Part shown: one piece after another, positions 13,103-22,359 of the stretch
Layout: the number at the start of each line of letters is the position of its first letter
Position numbering within the stretch: the first letter of the stretch is position 1
From: Exobasidium rhododendri
Taxonomy: Eukaryota; Basidiomycota; Exobasidiomycetes; Exobasidiales; Exobasidiaceae
Assembly (NCBI GenBank): GCA_026210745.1
Contig: CP110632.1
Coordinates: forward strand, 4,587,001 to 4,651,000
Length of the DNA: 64,000 nucleotides
Direction: 5' to 3'
Notes under the pieces: model-generated
Database searches by the model: none
What the model saw: only the letters and a program-made list of their open reading frames with translations
What the model was told of the DNA's origin: nothing
Made by a program: the position numbers and the translations under genes

Positions 13103-15226
13103 ATGGAGAGTTCAGATGACGCCTTCAAGGCGTCCGGGTCTACTGGAACTGGCGATGTCGTAGTCGATCTCTTGGCGCTGAAGTTACAAGGTGCTCAGGA
13201 AGAGCAAAAGGAAGAGGAAAAGCTCAAAAGCGTCATTGATGATATAAAGGCAGAAGCTATAGTCCAACGGAGCCACCTGGATGAAGTGTTGGTGGAAGCG
13301 CTGAGAACTCCAAGAGATCGGGTGTTCATCCTGAGGCAGGAGAAAGACATGGAGGAAAGGATACGAAGCGGAAGAGAGGTTGAATGGGAGTTACCACTGA
13401 TGAATTCATATCAGAGACTTCTGGTGCATCGCATAGCAGACCACTTCCACCTAGCTCACTCAATAGACGCCGTAACCAAAGCAGTCACTTTGACAAGGCA
13501 GCAAGACACTTGCATACCTGAACTATCAATCAGTACGATGGCCATCACTGATGTGGAGCGATTGTCTGAGCCAGTCTACTCGATGCGTGGTGACAACGAT
13601 GGTTCAGGGAACACCTCCTTTGGGGCTTTCAAAATAATGCGAAGAGAAGGCGCTGGGCGATCGGGCTCGTCGAGGAATGGAAGTGGCTCAGGCGAGGCGG
13701 GTGCTAAGGATCGGCGGAATATGACTATCGAGGAGCGGGAAGCAGCATACAAAGAAGCAAGACAGCGCATCTTTGGAAGTGAAGAGGCAAGTGTCGATGC
13801 CTCTGGGGACCCCTCTACTATGACTCCAGTGAGCGAGGTAGACATCAAGAGCTTGGAGGGTGAATCTTCCTCTTCCAAGAGTGTCAGTCGCAAAAGCACG
13901 CCGGGTCGCCTGAGCCCCGCTCCATCGTCGACGTCTTCGACATCATCAACAGCTTTCCTTCGAGCAGGAGCCCCCTCGTTTGATCCAAATCTGCGTGGAG
14001 GTCCCTCGGCAGAAGCACAATGGCAACAACAGCAGCAACAGCAACAACAGCAAGCCTATTTAATGATCGACAACAATGGTCAACAGTATCACCACTACTC
14101 CGGCGGATATGTATGGCCAGTGCTACAGCTTGACGTAAACGGAAGACAAGTCATATCGAATGCCAACACACCGCTCGTGTCTCCTTCTTATCAATTCACC
14201 ACACCAGGAAGCAGTGGTAGCAATCAAGATTTCAACTCTTCCCTCGGACCGAACTCCAGCATCAGTAGCCGATCGACGAGTATTAGCGCAGGGGCAGAAA
14301 GTGAGAACGCTCAGGGGTCGAGGAGCGTGACGCATGATCAGAGCTATGCAGCGTCGGTAGGAGGTGGTGGAGGAAATGAAATTAGTCGAGCTCAATCCGT
14401 GTCGCCCTCTATACCGTTTCATCGGAACGTAAGCTCAAATAGCATGTCACAGGGTAGACCAGGTGGTGGTGGTGGTGGTGGTACGACGAGTAACAACACG
14501 AACGGGATGATGGCATCGTCGCACGTCTATCAGGGTCAGGTGCCTATTCCTGCTTCTTGGCATAATAATTTTCAGCAGTATCAGCACGCCATGCAGCAAT
14601 ACAACAACGGCATGAACGTGAACAATCTGCGACCATACCCAACGCAAAATAGTCCGATGGGAAACTTGGAGCAACAGCCTCAAAGAGTGGCTTATGCTGC
14701 TGCTGCTCAAGAACCGTCTCGCGGCAGTCCTATGCCGTCCTCTTCCAATGGTTCTTCCCAGAGTAGCGGAAGTGGACCAGCCTATCTCAATCCTGCATTG
14801 ACCAATCAGCGAGGAGATGATGTCCTTTACCATAGTAATAGCTTGGGATCAGGTCGTGAGCGAGGAAGGATAAGTCAAACGGATCGTACCCTCTTTGATC
14901 CGAACAAGCCTACAATTACAGCGAATAGCAGCAGCGGCACTTCTGGTCGACTATCACTCGGCAAGAGTGCATCTGCAGGAGGCAAGCTGGAAAGTAGACC
15001 GAGCAGCGCATCTGATCAAGGAGGGAAAGGTCTTGACTCGGAGGAAAGAAGTCCAGCGACTCCCTCTTCTAGACCATCAAGTGAAGCCTCGAGACAATTT
15101 ACCCCGCCATCACATCCCTCCCTTCCGGCCCGTCCTGACTGGGTCCTACAAGCGAAGATAAACAAGATGGTGAATGAAAAGATGATAGAGGAAGAGGCAG
15201 CGGGCAATTTGCCTCCACCGCCATGA
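13103..15226 (+). CDS. R3H and SUZ domain RNA-binding protein
   Basis: A single exon of 707 aa from the ATG at 13103. Residues about 70-140 form an R3H domain (RDRVFILRQEKDMEERI, then LMNSYQRLLVHRIADHFHL), a single-stranded nucleic-acid-binding fold. Residues about 175-225 form a SUZ motif (GAFKIMRRE ... EEREAAYKEARQRIFG). The rest is Ser/Gln/Gly/Asn-rich and disordered, with a short polyQ run near residue 315 and poly-Gly near 455. The R3H-SUZ order matches the Encore/R3HDM family of cytoplasmic mRNA regulators; a role in mRNA binding is inferred from that. No intron is needed. Confidence 0.88.
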   Translation: MESSDDAFKASGSTGTGDVVVDLLALKLQGAQEEQKEEEKLKSVIDDIKAEAIVQRSHLDEVLVEALRTPRDRVFILRQEKDMEERIRSGREVEWELPLMNSYQRLLVHRIADHFHLAHSIDAVTKAVTLTRQQDTCIPELSISTMAITDVERLSEPVYSMRGDNDGSGNTSFGAFKIMRREGAGRSGSSRNGSGSGEAGAKDRRNMTIEEREAAYKEARQRIFGSEEASVDASGDPSTMTPVSEVDIKSLEGESSSSKSVSRKSTPGRLSPAPSSTSSTSSTAFLRAGAPSFDPNLRGGPSAEAQWQQQQQQQQQQAYLMIDNNGQQYHHYSGGYVWPVLQLDVNGRQVISNANTPLVSPSYQFTTPGSSGSNQDFNSSLGPNSSISSRSTSISAGAESENAQGSRSVTHDQSYAASVGGGGGNEISRAQSVSPSIPFHRNVSSNSMSQGRPGGGGGGGTTSNNTNGMMASSHVYQGQVPIPASWHNNFQQYQHAMQQYNNGMNVNNLRPYPTQNSPMGNLEQQPQRVAYAAAAQEPSRGSPMPSSSNGSSQSSGSGPAYLNPALTNQRGDDVLYHSNSLGSGRERGRISQTDRTLFDPNKPTITANSSSGTSGRLSLGKSASAGGKLESRPSSASDQGGKGLDSEERSPATPSSRPSSEASRQFTPPSHPSLPARPDWVLQAKINKMVNEKMIEEEAAGNLPPPP

Positions 15227-15690
15227 GAGCTTTTCTTTCTTCTTACCGCCCCCCCCCCTTCCAAACCTTGACGTGAGACGATTATCGTCAGTCTTGTGTC
15301 TTCGCCTGACGCTACTTCTCCCAAACGTCGCATCTTCTCCAACCTACACAAGCACACAAATCACCTCTCTTTGTCCTTCTGTTTTATATATCTTGTAAAC
15401 AAATTCTCGGCCCTGTCGAAAGTAGGTGCTATGTCGAAAATGTAAACACTTACCGGTCAGCGCACTCGGTGCGGTCACACAGTATTCGTATTCACTCGGA
15501 ACTCTTTCTAGGTCGTGCCGCGCCTCTTTGCAGGAGGTTATACAATAATTAGGGACGTATTCCGGAGGAAGGAGGTTGGCGAGTGAGAATAAAATTCACC
15601 TCTGCTTCGCTGGCTATGATCACAAGATTTTATCTCCTCTTTTTCGCTCTTCATACCTAGCTCCTCATATTGCAACTCTTGTTTATTGGC
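15227..15690. other. Intergenic region upstream of the cysteine-cluster array
   Basis: Contains a poly-C run near 15250, the 3' region of the R3H-SUZ gene and the upstream region of paralogue A. No coding potential was supported. Confidence 0.4.
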
Positions 15691-16976
15691 ATGCGAAAGA
15701 TAATTGCAGTCCTTGCCGATGGTAACGTCGGCGTCACTACCAAAGTCGACCATCTTGAAAAGGACGAGAAGAAGCAAAGAAGAAGAGAGTACCTCGAATA
15801 CGTGAAGATGAACGGGAAGCTGCGAACGAACGCAGGTCTCCATTTGAATTTCGACCTTCGAGTACCTTCAAAGGAGAAAGAACGAGTAAAAGGCCTTAAG
15901 GGATGGAAGGTTAACGGCAAGGTATAGTACAGTCCCCATTTGACTACTGGCTGTTTGGGAGAGAAAGCTGAAGCGCTGCCCATCCATTCTTCGTCTCTGC
16001 ACAGGTTTCTGTCGCTACCGTTTCCTGCAAGCGATGTCAAGAAGTGAACACATTACGACCCACTGATATGGAACCTCTGAGCTGTTTAGTGCGAGCACGG
16101 CCTAAGAGTGTCAAAATGGATGGATCGCAGAAGTGTGCCCTTTGCATTATACTTGGAGATGATACAAGTGCAGATTGCAAAGCTTGGGGTGGAACTATTC
16201 CCCAGCCAAGAAAAGATCTGTCTAAGAAAGCTGAGCAAAGTAGATCAGACTCGGAAATAGAAGAGACGGAAGACACTGACTCGTCAACATTTTCGACAGA
16301 CAATGATAGTGAAGCCTGGAGTAAAGTTCGACAAATTCGTCGAAAATTTCCCAGAAAGAGCATGAAACGACCACGACATTCGTACGACCGACGCAACAAG
16401 ACAAAAGGAGTCAATCGGAGTTCGTGCAGCGGCGATGAGACAATCACTCCCAGATATGAAAAGACTGAAGGAGAATTCAGCAGCCAGCGGTCCGAGGACG
16501 GAGATTCTAGATCGGAAACAGAGGTGGACACCTTCAAAGGACGATCACTAATGCAGGAAGATGTTCGCGGCAATAGCGAGGGAAGTTCCAGCAATGTGAC
16601 ATGCCGTACATCAGAACTTGTGCCAATGAAGAAGGGTGTTGAGGAATCGGACAATTTTATAAATCGACGCACTAGCAGTCTTAGTGCAAGAAGCATCGAT
16701 CGCAGGCAAAGTGACGATGGAGTGATGGACAGATTAGTCCAGGAGGAGGAGGAGGGAAGCCTCGACTACCTAAAGAAGAAATGCGAGAATGACAAGAAAG
16801 AAGTGACAAGGCTGGAGCGCAGAGCAGTGGAGCTCAAAATTGAACTAGAAGAGAAGAGGAAGGAAGCTGCCGTATCGCTTACAACATACACGTCAAAGCT
16901 GACGGAAGAATTACAACTGATGGCCCAGCCGGAGGAGAAGGATGTGTCTCTTCGGGTGGTAGCGGAAGAGCCGTGA
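15691..16976 (+). CDS. Cysteine-cluster paralogue A (uncharacterised, coiled coil)
   Basis: Two exons, 15691-15921 and 16005-16976, joined by an 83-nt phase-0 intron, give 400 aa. Exon 1 encodes a 77-aa basic module ending GLKGWKVNGK. Exon 2 opens with VSVATVS and then a six-Cys motif: Cys85, 88, 104, 121, 124 and 135, spacing C-x2-C-x15-C-x16-C-x2-C-x10-C. The rest is charged and Ser-rich, with a coiled coil near residues 335-380 (LDYLKKKCENDKKEVTRLER). Paralogues B, C and D nearby share the layout. The motif resembles the fungal Zn2Cys6 binuclear cluster but with expanded loops, so zinc and possibly DNA binding are inferred, not shown. I do not recognise a named family. The start is the first in-frame ATG. 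Confidence 0.75.
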
Positions 16977-17226
16977 TGTCGGGGAGTGGACGAAGACAAG
17001 GGGCGGACAATGTAATGCGTACTATGTATACATATCACCCGTGATGAGTCTACATCGCTTAGCTCGAGAAGGGAAGAGAGATATTGCTGTGCGGGCGCTG
17101 TTATGCGTGGGCGGGGGACAGAGGAAGAAATGCTGACTTGAGATCATTTTGAGGGGAAATATAGACAAACGCCTTAGTGCAACTTTTGAAAGGCGCTAGT
17201 TGAACCTGACAATAGCAACAGAGACA

Positions 17227-18576
17227 ATGGCTGAATCAGAAGTGCCCATCCGTACCGTCATCATGGCATCGACAAGTACGTCGCAGGACACACCCGCTGA
17301 TGGTCCAGTCGATGTGAGGATCGATCTCAGCCATCTCACTGAGAAGAACGTCGCCTCTCGTCGAAGACAGTACGAAGTGTGGGTAAATCCGAGTGGAACG
17401 ATCACGAGCGTGGCGGGCACTACTTATAAATTCGGCTTTTCAAACCGCTCCACTGGGAGGTTTGAGAAGCTCTCTCGATGGTTCAAAAATGGTCTTGTGA
17501 GCACTGTAAAGAAGCACTAGTGCGTGTGATCGTTACGAGCTTGCGGCTGACCATCAGTGTTGCTTCATGGAATTGTTTTATCTTCAAAGGTTTCGGTCGC
17601 CTTGAAGCCTTGTCGAAGGTGCAGCGAGATTAATTCAGCTCGCGACCCAGAGGACCCTCCATGGATTTGCTTTGTTTCAGCCTATCCGAGCAACGTCAGG
17701 TCTGACGGGGTTCAGAGATGCGCATACTGCAGCTTGACAGAGCCTTCCAAGGGAGATCCCTGCAGAGCAAAAGGGAGAACAATCATAGCTTCTGAGCTGA
17801 AGCCAGAAGGAAAAGAAGGGGCAGATAGGGACGACACCAGTGGAATTTCAGACCCACCAAGCCGACAAGAATCTGACGACGAAGAGTATTTCCCTAGCTC
17901 TCCTGCAAGAAAGTTAGTGAAGAGAAGCAGACGTAGTGGTGTGAAAGTAGCAAGCGCAAAACCAAATTACAGCAGGATCACCAGTGAAAGCGACGATAGC
18001 ATGGACGCTACGGACGACTTTGGTCGAATGAAGGAAGTGCAAGATTTTACTATGAGTCATCTATCGAGCCTGACCAAGGAAAATAAGGATCTCCTCAAGA
18101 GGGTGAAAAAGCTCGAAGAAGATGTGAAGAACGAAAGAGAGAGTGGAAAGACGGAGAAGAAAAGACATATTGCCGAGCTCCGCTTTCAGGAGCATGACCA
18201 TAGGAAGCGATTGGAGCAGCTGCAGATGGAGAACATAGAAAGGCCAAGAACGATGAGCAGCAGCCTTGCGTGTGACAGGAGTTCATCCGACACAACAGAA
18301 GTAGTAGGGCACACAACGGAGGAATCCGATCGGAGCTTCTTGCCTGCCGGCGAGGGAAGCCAAAGTACGGCAGATGTCTTAAGTCTCGCAAAGGAGGAGC
18401 TACAATCAGCACAGGAGGCACGCATTGCAGCTGAAGGCTGGGTCTTGGCTGCGGAAAGAGTTGTAAATCGATTGCAAGCACAGTCGCAAACCCTATCGAG
18501 GATGAAAGGCGGCCAAGATTCTAACTTACAAGTGTCAGGAACGGCCGTTGTGGTGCTTGGGGAGGAGGTTCTGTGA
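17227..18576 (+). CDS. Cysteine-cluster paralogue B (uncharacterised, coiled coil)
   Basis: Two exons, 17227-17496 and 17590-18576, joined by a 93-nt phase-0 intron, give 418 aa. The N-terminal module (about residues 28-90) contains VDVRIDLSHLTEKN, then YEVWVNPSGTITSVAG and a final WFKNGL. The six-Cys motif is Cys98, 101, 117, 134, 137 and 148; its spacing C-x2-C-x15-C-x16-C-x2-C-x10-C is identical to paralogue A. A long coiled coil spans about residues 245-310 (LTKENKDLLKRVKKLEED), and a second helical stretch lies near the C-terminus. The intron falls seven residues before the first Cys, exactly as in A. It lies 250 nt downstream of A on the same strand, consistent with tandem duplication. 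Function is unknown. Confidence 0.78.
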
Positions 18577-19595
18577 AAGGAGTGGACTACAGCATCGCTG
18601 CACCCTGATCAGATTTGAAGGACGTCTTGACGTATTCTTTCTTCCTCACTGAGCTCTCCTTGGCGTCCCACAATCTGTAACGATACGTTCCCTACCTGCG
18701 CACCAGGTATCAATGCTTTGAAAAGTGGGAAGCCTCTTTCGCATCACGATAGGTCCGCGCTAATTTCTGAGAAAGTCGCCAAGAAAAGGGAAAAGACGCT
18801 AGCTGGAGTGGCCTGTCACCCTGTAAAATATTCAGCATATGAATTGAATGCTGACAGTGAATGATGAGGCAAATTTGCGACCAAAGGATCTCAATTCTAC
18901 CGTCTATGTACACGACTTGATCTCTGACGCCGCCGGATGACGCTGAGAAGATGACTCTTCAGACCCTCTGGGCGGACTTCAATTATTTGGGGCCCAAGCG
19001 TTCACGCATTCAAATACACCCCTTTACTTTCCAATCGAAAGAGTGAATCGTCCATTTACGCTGACCTGAATAGCCGCCAGAGGAGTGCGCTGCTCTTGAA
19101 GTATGAATTGTGTGCCTTGTGATTCGAGCAGATGGTTGGTCAGGATAGAAATCGTGGGTGCGGAATTTGGTCTGATGGACGAGACTGCGAGTACATCTAG
19201 GGCGGTAATCGAGAGTCCGCAAAGAGAGCAGGACAAACGAGCGCCATGAGAAGGAATTGCATCGAGTCGGACCTAGAGAAGAGCTAACTGACGTTTGTAA
19301 CACACCTTGAATTTGCGAATCGTCTGCCTTCCCTACACCTCTATACTCCGACTTTCAATCAATTTCACGTCAAGACAATTATACTGGCGCCCTCATTGAC
19401 TGTGCCGCAATACTGTAGTGCATGCAGCGACGCACTAGAGGAGCACGATATTTGATTGTGAATTGTTGAGGCCCAAGCGCTCTCTCATCACGCTAGACAA
19501 AGAGCGTTGTGAAGTCCGCGAGCTCAACCAATTCTGAGTTGCAGGATTCCATTCGGCCGCTTCTCTATGTCTGCATCACAACCATCATCAGCTCG
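18577..19595. other. Intergenic region inside the paralogue array
   Basis: About 1 kb between paralogues B and C. A minus-strand frame at about 19024-19290 includes a CSLC motif and a possible splice acceptor, but no complete gene model could be built. I see no recognisable remnant of a further paralogue. Confidence 0.35.
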
Positions 19596-20863
19596 ATGGA
19601 GGAGACAAATAGCCTCGAGGAAGGAAAAAACATACAACACATTGGAGAGCCTCACGTCTACATAGATGCAAGGTGTCATTCAACTGAGCCACCGAGAGCC
19701 AATAAGAATACGTATGAGAAGAGAATCGATCAAACTGGGCGACTAAAGTTACATGACGGAGAAGTACTTCACTACGATTACATCTTCACAGGCAACGAGG
19801 CAGCGCGAGAAAAATTGGATAAGGGAGAAGTGAGCTTTGATACACTGATAATACTAGATGGGATTTGATGGGGGGGTGGCTCTAGAGACTTACCGTTCCA
19901 CTTCACTCTTCACACTTGCAGATTGCGAGAGCAGAAGAAACGTGTTGGAGGTGTAGCTGTGCCAATAAAGATCGTGAGCCAGGTAGTGTACCTGTAGTCT
20001 GCCTCAAATTCATCAAAGGACCTCAATGCTGCGTACTCTGTCATATTTGTCATCAAAAGTGTGAGCTGTACAAAGGACCAAGCTCAACAAGCAAAAAGAG
20101 CTCTGCACAGAAAGAGAGAGATTTGATGAGCGAGGGAGAGATGAGCAGTACGGATGAAGATTCGAGCGATGAGATGCCCATTCTACCTCAGAAGAGTATT
20201 CCGGCAAAACGTGGTAGGCCCAGTAAAGACCGCGTCCGTGAAATGAGCAGTCAAGGAGAGCGAAGGAAGCTTGACCTAGGAGAAAGCATGCTCACATTGC
20301 AGTCCATCGGCAATACAATCAAGAGGAAGCATGACAAGCTCAAGGAGGCATACGATGGACTCGAAAGGAAAATCCAGACACTGACTCGTAAGAACGCGAA
20401 ACTCAATGCAGAAGTAAAGGAAGTCAGAGATGCGAAGGTCAAAGCAGAGCAGCTGGAGAGGGAAAATGCCGAATATAGGCAGAAATTGTCGAAACTCGAG
20501 CGGCAGGCAAGGCATGCTGAGGAGAATAGGGTCAAGAATGCTGAAGAATTGAATGGGCGACAAGCACAAAGTCAAGTCTACCTTTGTCCAGAAGCTGGGC
20601 CAAGCGTCAGCAGTGCTTTGGATAAGGGGAAGGCAAAAGAAGGCGGAGAAATAGAGACGCATACAGGCGGCCAAAGAAGCTTAAGTCAAGTCAGGGAGGA
20701 GGTGCGACTGGCAAGAGAGCGTCATAGGATACTGACAGAACTACGCAACACTGCGCAAGCAAACCTTACGATCTCCAAGACTGCCACAGCAAAGCTCGCT
20801 TGCGAATTCTCAAATATGTTGGAGGAGGAAAAGCGACTAGCAAACGAGCCACTCGATGGCTGA
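19596..20863 (+). CDS. Cysteine-cluster paralogue C with AT-hook and long coiled coil
   Basis: Two exons, 19596-19829 and 19922-20863, with a 92-nt phase-0 intron, give 391 aa. The donor is the GTGAGC after LDKGE, the place where A, B and D have the NGK/NGL end of their first module. The Cys motif is Cys86, 89, 105, 115, 118 and 125 (C-x2-C-x15-C-x9-C-x2-C-x6-C), with three additional Cys inside it, making it closer in loop length to a classical Zn2Cys6 cluster. At residues 175-178 there is an RGRP AT-hook core (PAKRGRPSKDR), a minor-groove DNA-binding motif. A strong coiled coil follows (about 200-290, DGLERKIQTLTRKNAKLNAE). The AT-hook favours a nuclear, DNA-associated role by inference. 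The start at 19596 is the first in-frame ATG. Confidence 0.72.
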
Positions 20864-21290
20864 AGAGCATGTATTTGAGCAGAGGTGCCCCTTCCTCTAT
20901 CTGGACACTTCTATTTCTTTGTGATCGTTCAGTCCTTTTTACGAAATGAGCATTATGAAATTGATGTTCCGCTTGTCGAGTGATAAAAAGTCTGTCGAAT
21001 CAGTACGGCTGTTTACACAATTCGATACGAGATCACCGAAACGTGGTCATCGTGGCTACGTCGAAATACCCACTCCTGCTCAAGACCGATCGTTGCAATC
21101 TTCTATAGAGAAGACGAGCGCTCATGCATCTCTACATACACACACATGTGGATCATTGTAATTTCAAACAATTCCAGAACTTGCTTCCAAGTATCGATCG
21201 TCCTGCTTCCCTTAGTCGTTGCTATACACTCATCCTATCTGATGCTACACCTTCACACTGCCACATCGTATCTTTGCCTTGCCTTGAGTA
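20864..21290. other. Convergent gap between paralogues C and D
   Basis: Paralogue C (plus) and paralogue D (minus) end facing each other here. I looked for a continuation of D on the minus strand (a coiled-coil segment) and found none. Confidence 0.45.
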
Positions 21291-21946
21291 CTAGGAAGAC
21301 TTGCTGCCAGATCCGGTGGACTGTTGTGCGCATATCATGGCTCCCTCTTCAGTCGTGCAATTTCTTGTTCGAGTAGCGACACAATATGCGCAACGAGGTG
21401 ACGTAACCTTGTGAAACTTTGGCTTGTCAACCCTTTTTAGACATACGAAGGGAGGGCTCCCCGGTGGTCGACAAGTGTTGATCTCTACGCATCTTTGACA
21501 AGCGTATCTGGCTACCAAGACCTAAGAAAGGGGAAGGCAGGAAGGGGAACCACGGAACAGAAAACGGCAGGAGGAGAGTCCGTTGCATGCAGTCAGTACA
21601 TGCATACACTCGTCCTCTCTCTTGATGAGAGCTCTCAACATCTTCGCTGGACACTTCCCCTTCGCTTGTCTCTTATCTGCTGCATATAATCGCCAACCCA
21701 ACCCACCTTACCGTCTTTCTTCCAGACGCTGACACTCTTAGAAAGCACAGTCTGTCGGTTCAAGAGGTCAAAAGGCAATCTTTGTCCGGCTGCCGTCTTA
21801 AGCTGGCCTTTAGGATCACACCATTTTGTATACATGCGAGCTCTGGCTTTTCTGACTCGTTTGGACAATGTCTTGATGTCGACGACGACGTTCATCGGAC
21901 CGTCTCTCATTTGCACGACTTCCTTGCGACCGGATGCAGTTGTCAT
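21291..21946 (-). CDS. Cysteine-cluster paralogue D, short copy without the coiled coil
   Basis: Two minus-strand exons, 21946-21707 and 21521-21291, joined by a 185-nt phase-0 intron, give 156 aa. The N-terminal module aligns with B (NVVVDIKTLSKR, then PKGQLKTAAG and WKKDGK). Exon 2 starts VLVARYA, then Cys88, 91, 107, 124, 127 and 135 (C-x2-C-x15-C-x16-C-x2-C-x7-C), with a further Cys at position 97. Translation stops about 29 residues after the last Cys, where A, B and C continue for roughly 265 more residues. So D is either a truncated paralogue or a naturally short form carrying only the two conserved modules. Its intron is longer than in the others. It is the only copy on the minus strand. 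Confidence 0.68.
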
Positions 21947-22359
21947 GGCGATGAGATGCTGACTTGCTTGTAATTGTTACAAGAGAGACGTGAGCGGTGG
22001 GAACAAGTTCCTACTTGCTCAGTGCTCAGCGGGAGTCAGTCAGAAGCGAGATTTTCACGTCCACTTCTTGCATCTTGCATGCCTGCCTACTTTCTCGGTC
22101 GGATTCGTCTGGAGCGATGGACGGACACGACTCCCACTTGGTAAAGTGTGTAGCATTAAGACGCCCTTCACTAGCGTGGGAACTCATCAAGTGGCCGATA
22201 TGACACTCCTCGACGCAGTACATTTTATCGTCTCCTTGTTGGACCAGACTGCATCTTCGCACCCCCTTCGCGAGCTATGCTGCTGTAATTAGGATGACAT
22301 TGTATGCATGTAGAAGTACAAGAAACGTATCGTGGAGAAGTGTGAGGTGGCAAGATGGC
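21947..22359. other. Upstream region of paralogue D / 3' region of the nucleoporin gene
   Basis: Both flanking genes are on the minus strand, so this gap holds the nucleoporin 3' UTR and the promoter of paralogue D. Nothing else was supported. Confidence 0.4.

Noticed and set aside
19010-19303. Minus-strand frames with a CSLC motif and a signal-peptide-like MQFLLMALVCPALFA in another frame
   Set aside because: The signal-like frame stops after about 21 codons, the longer frame has no ATG, and the only possible intron upstream is 33 nt, too short. No complete gene could be built.
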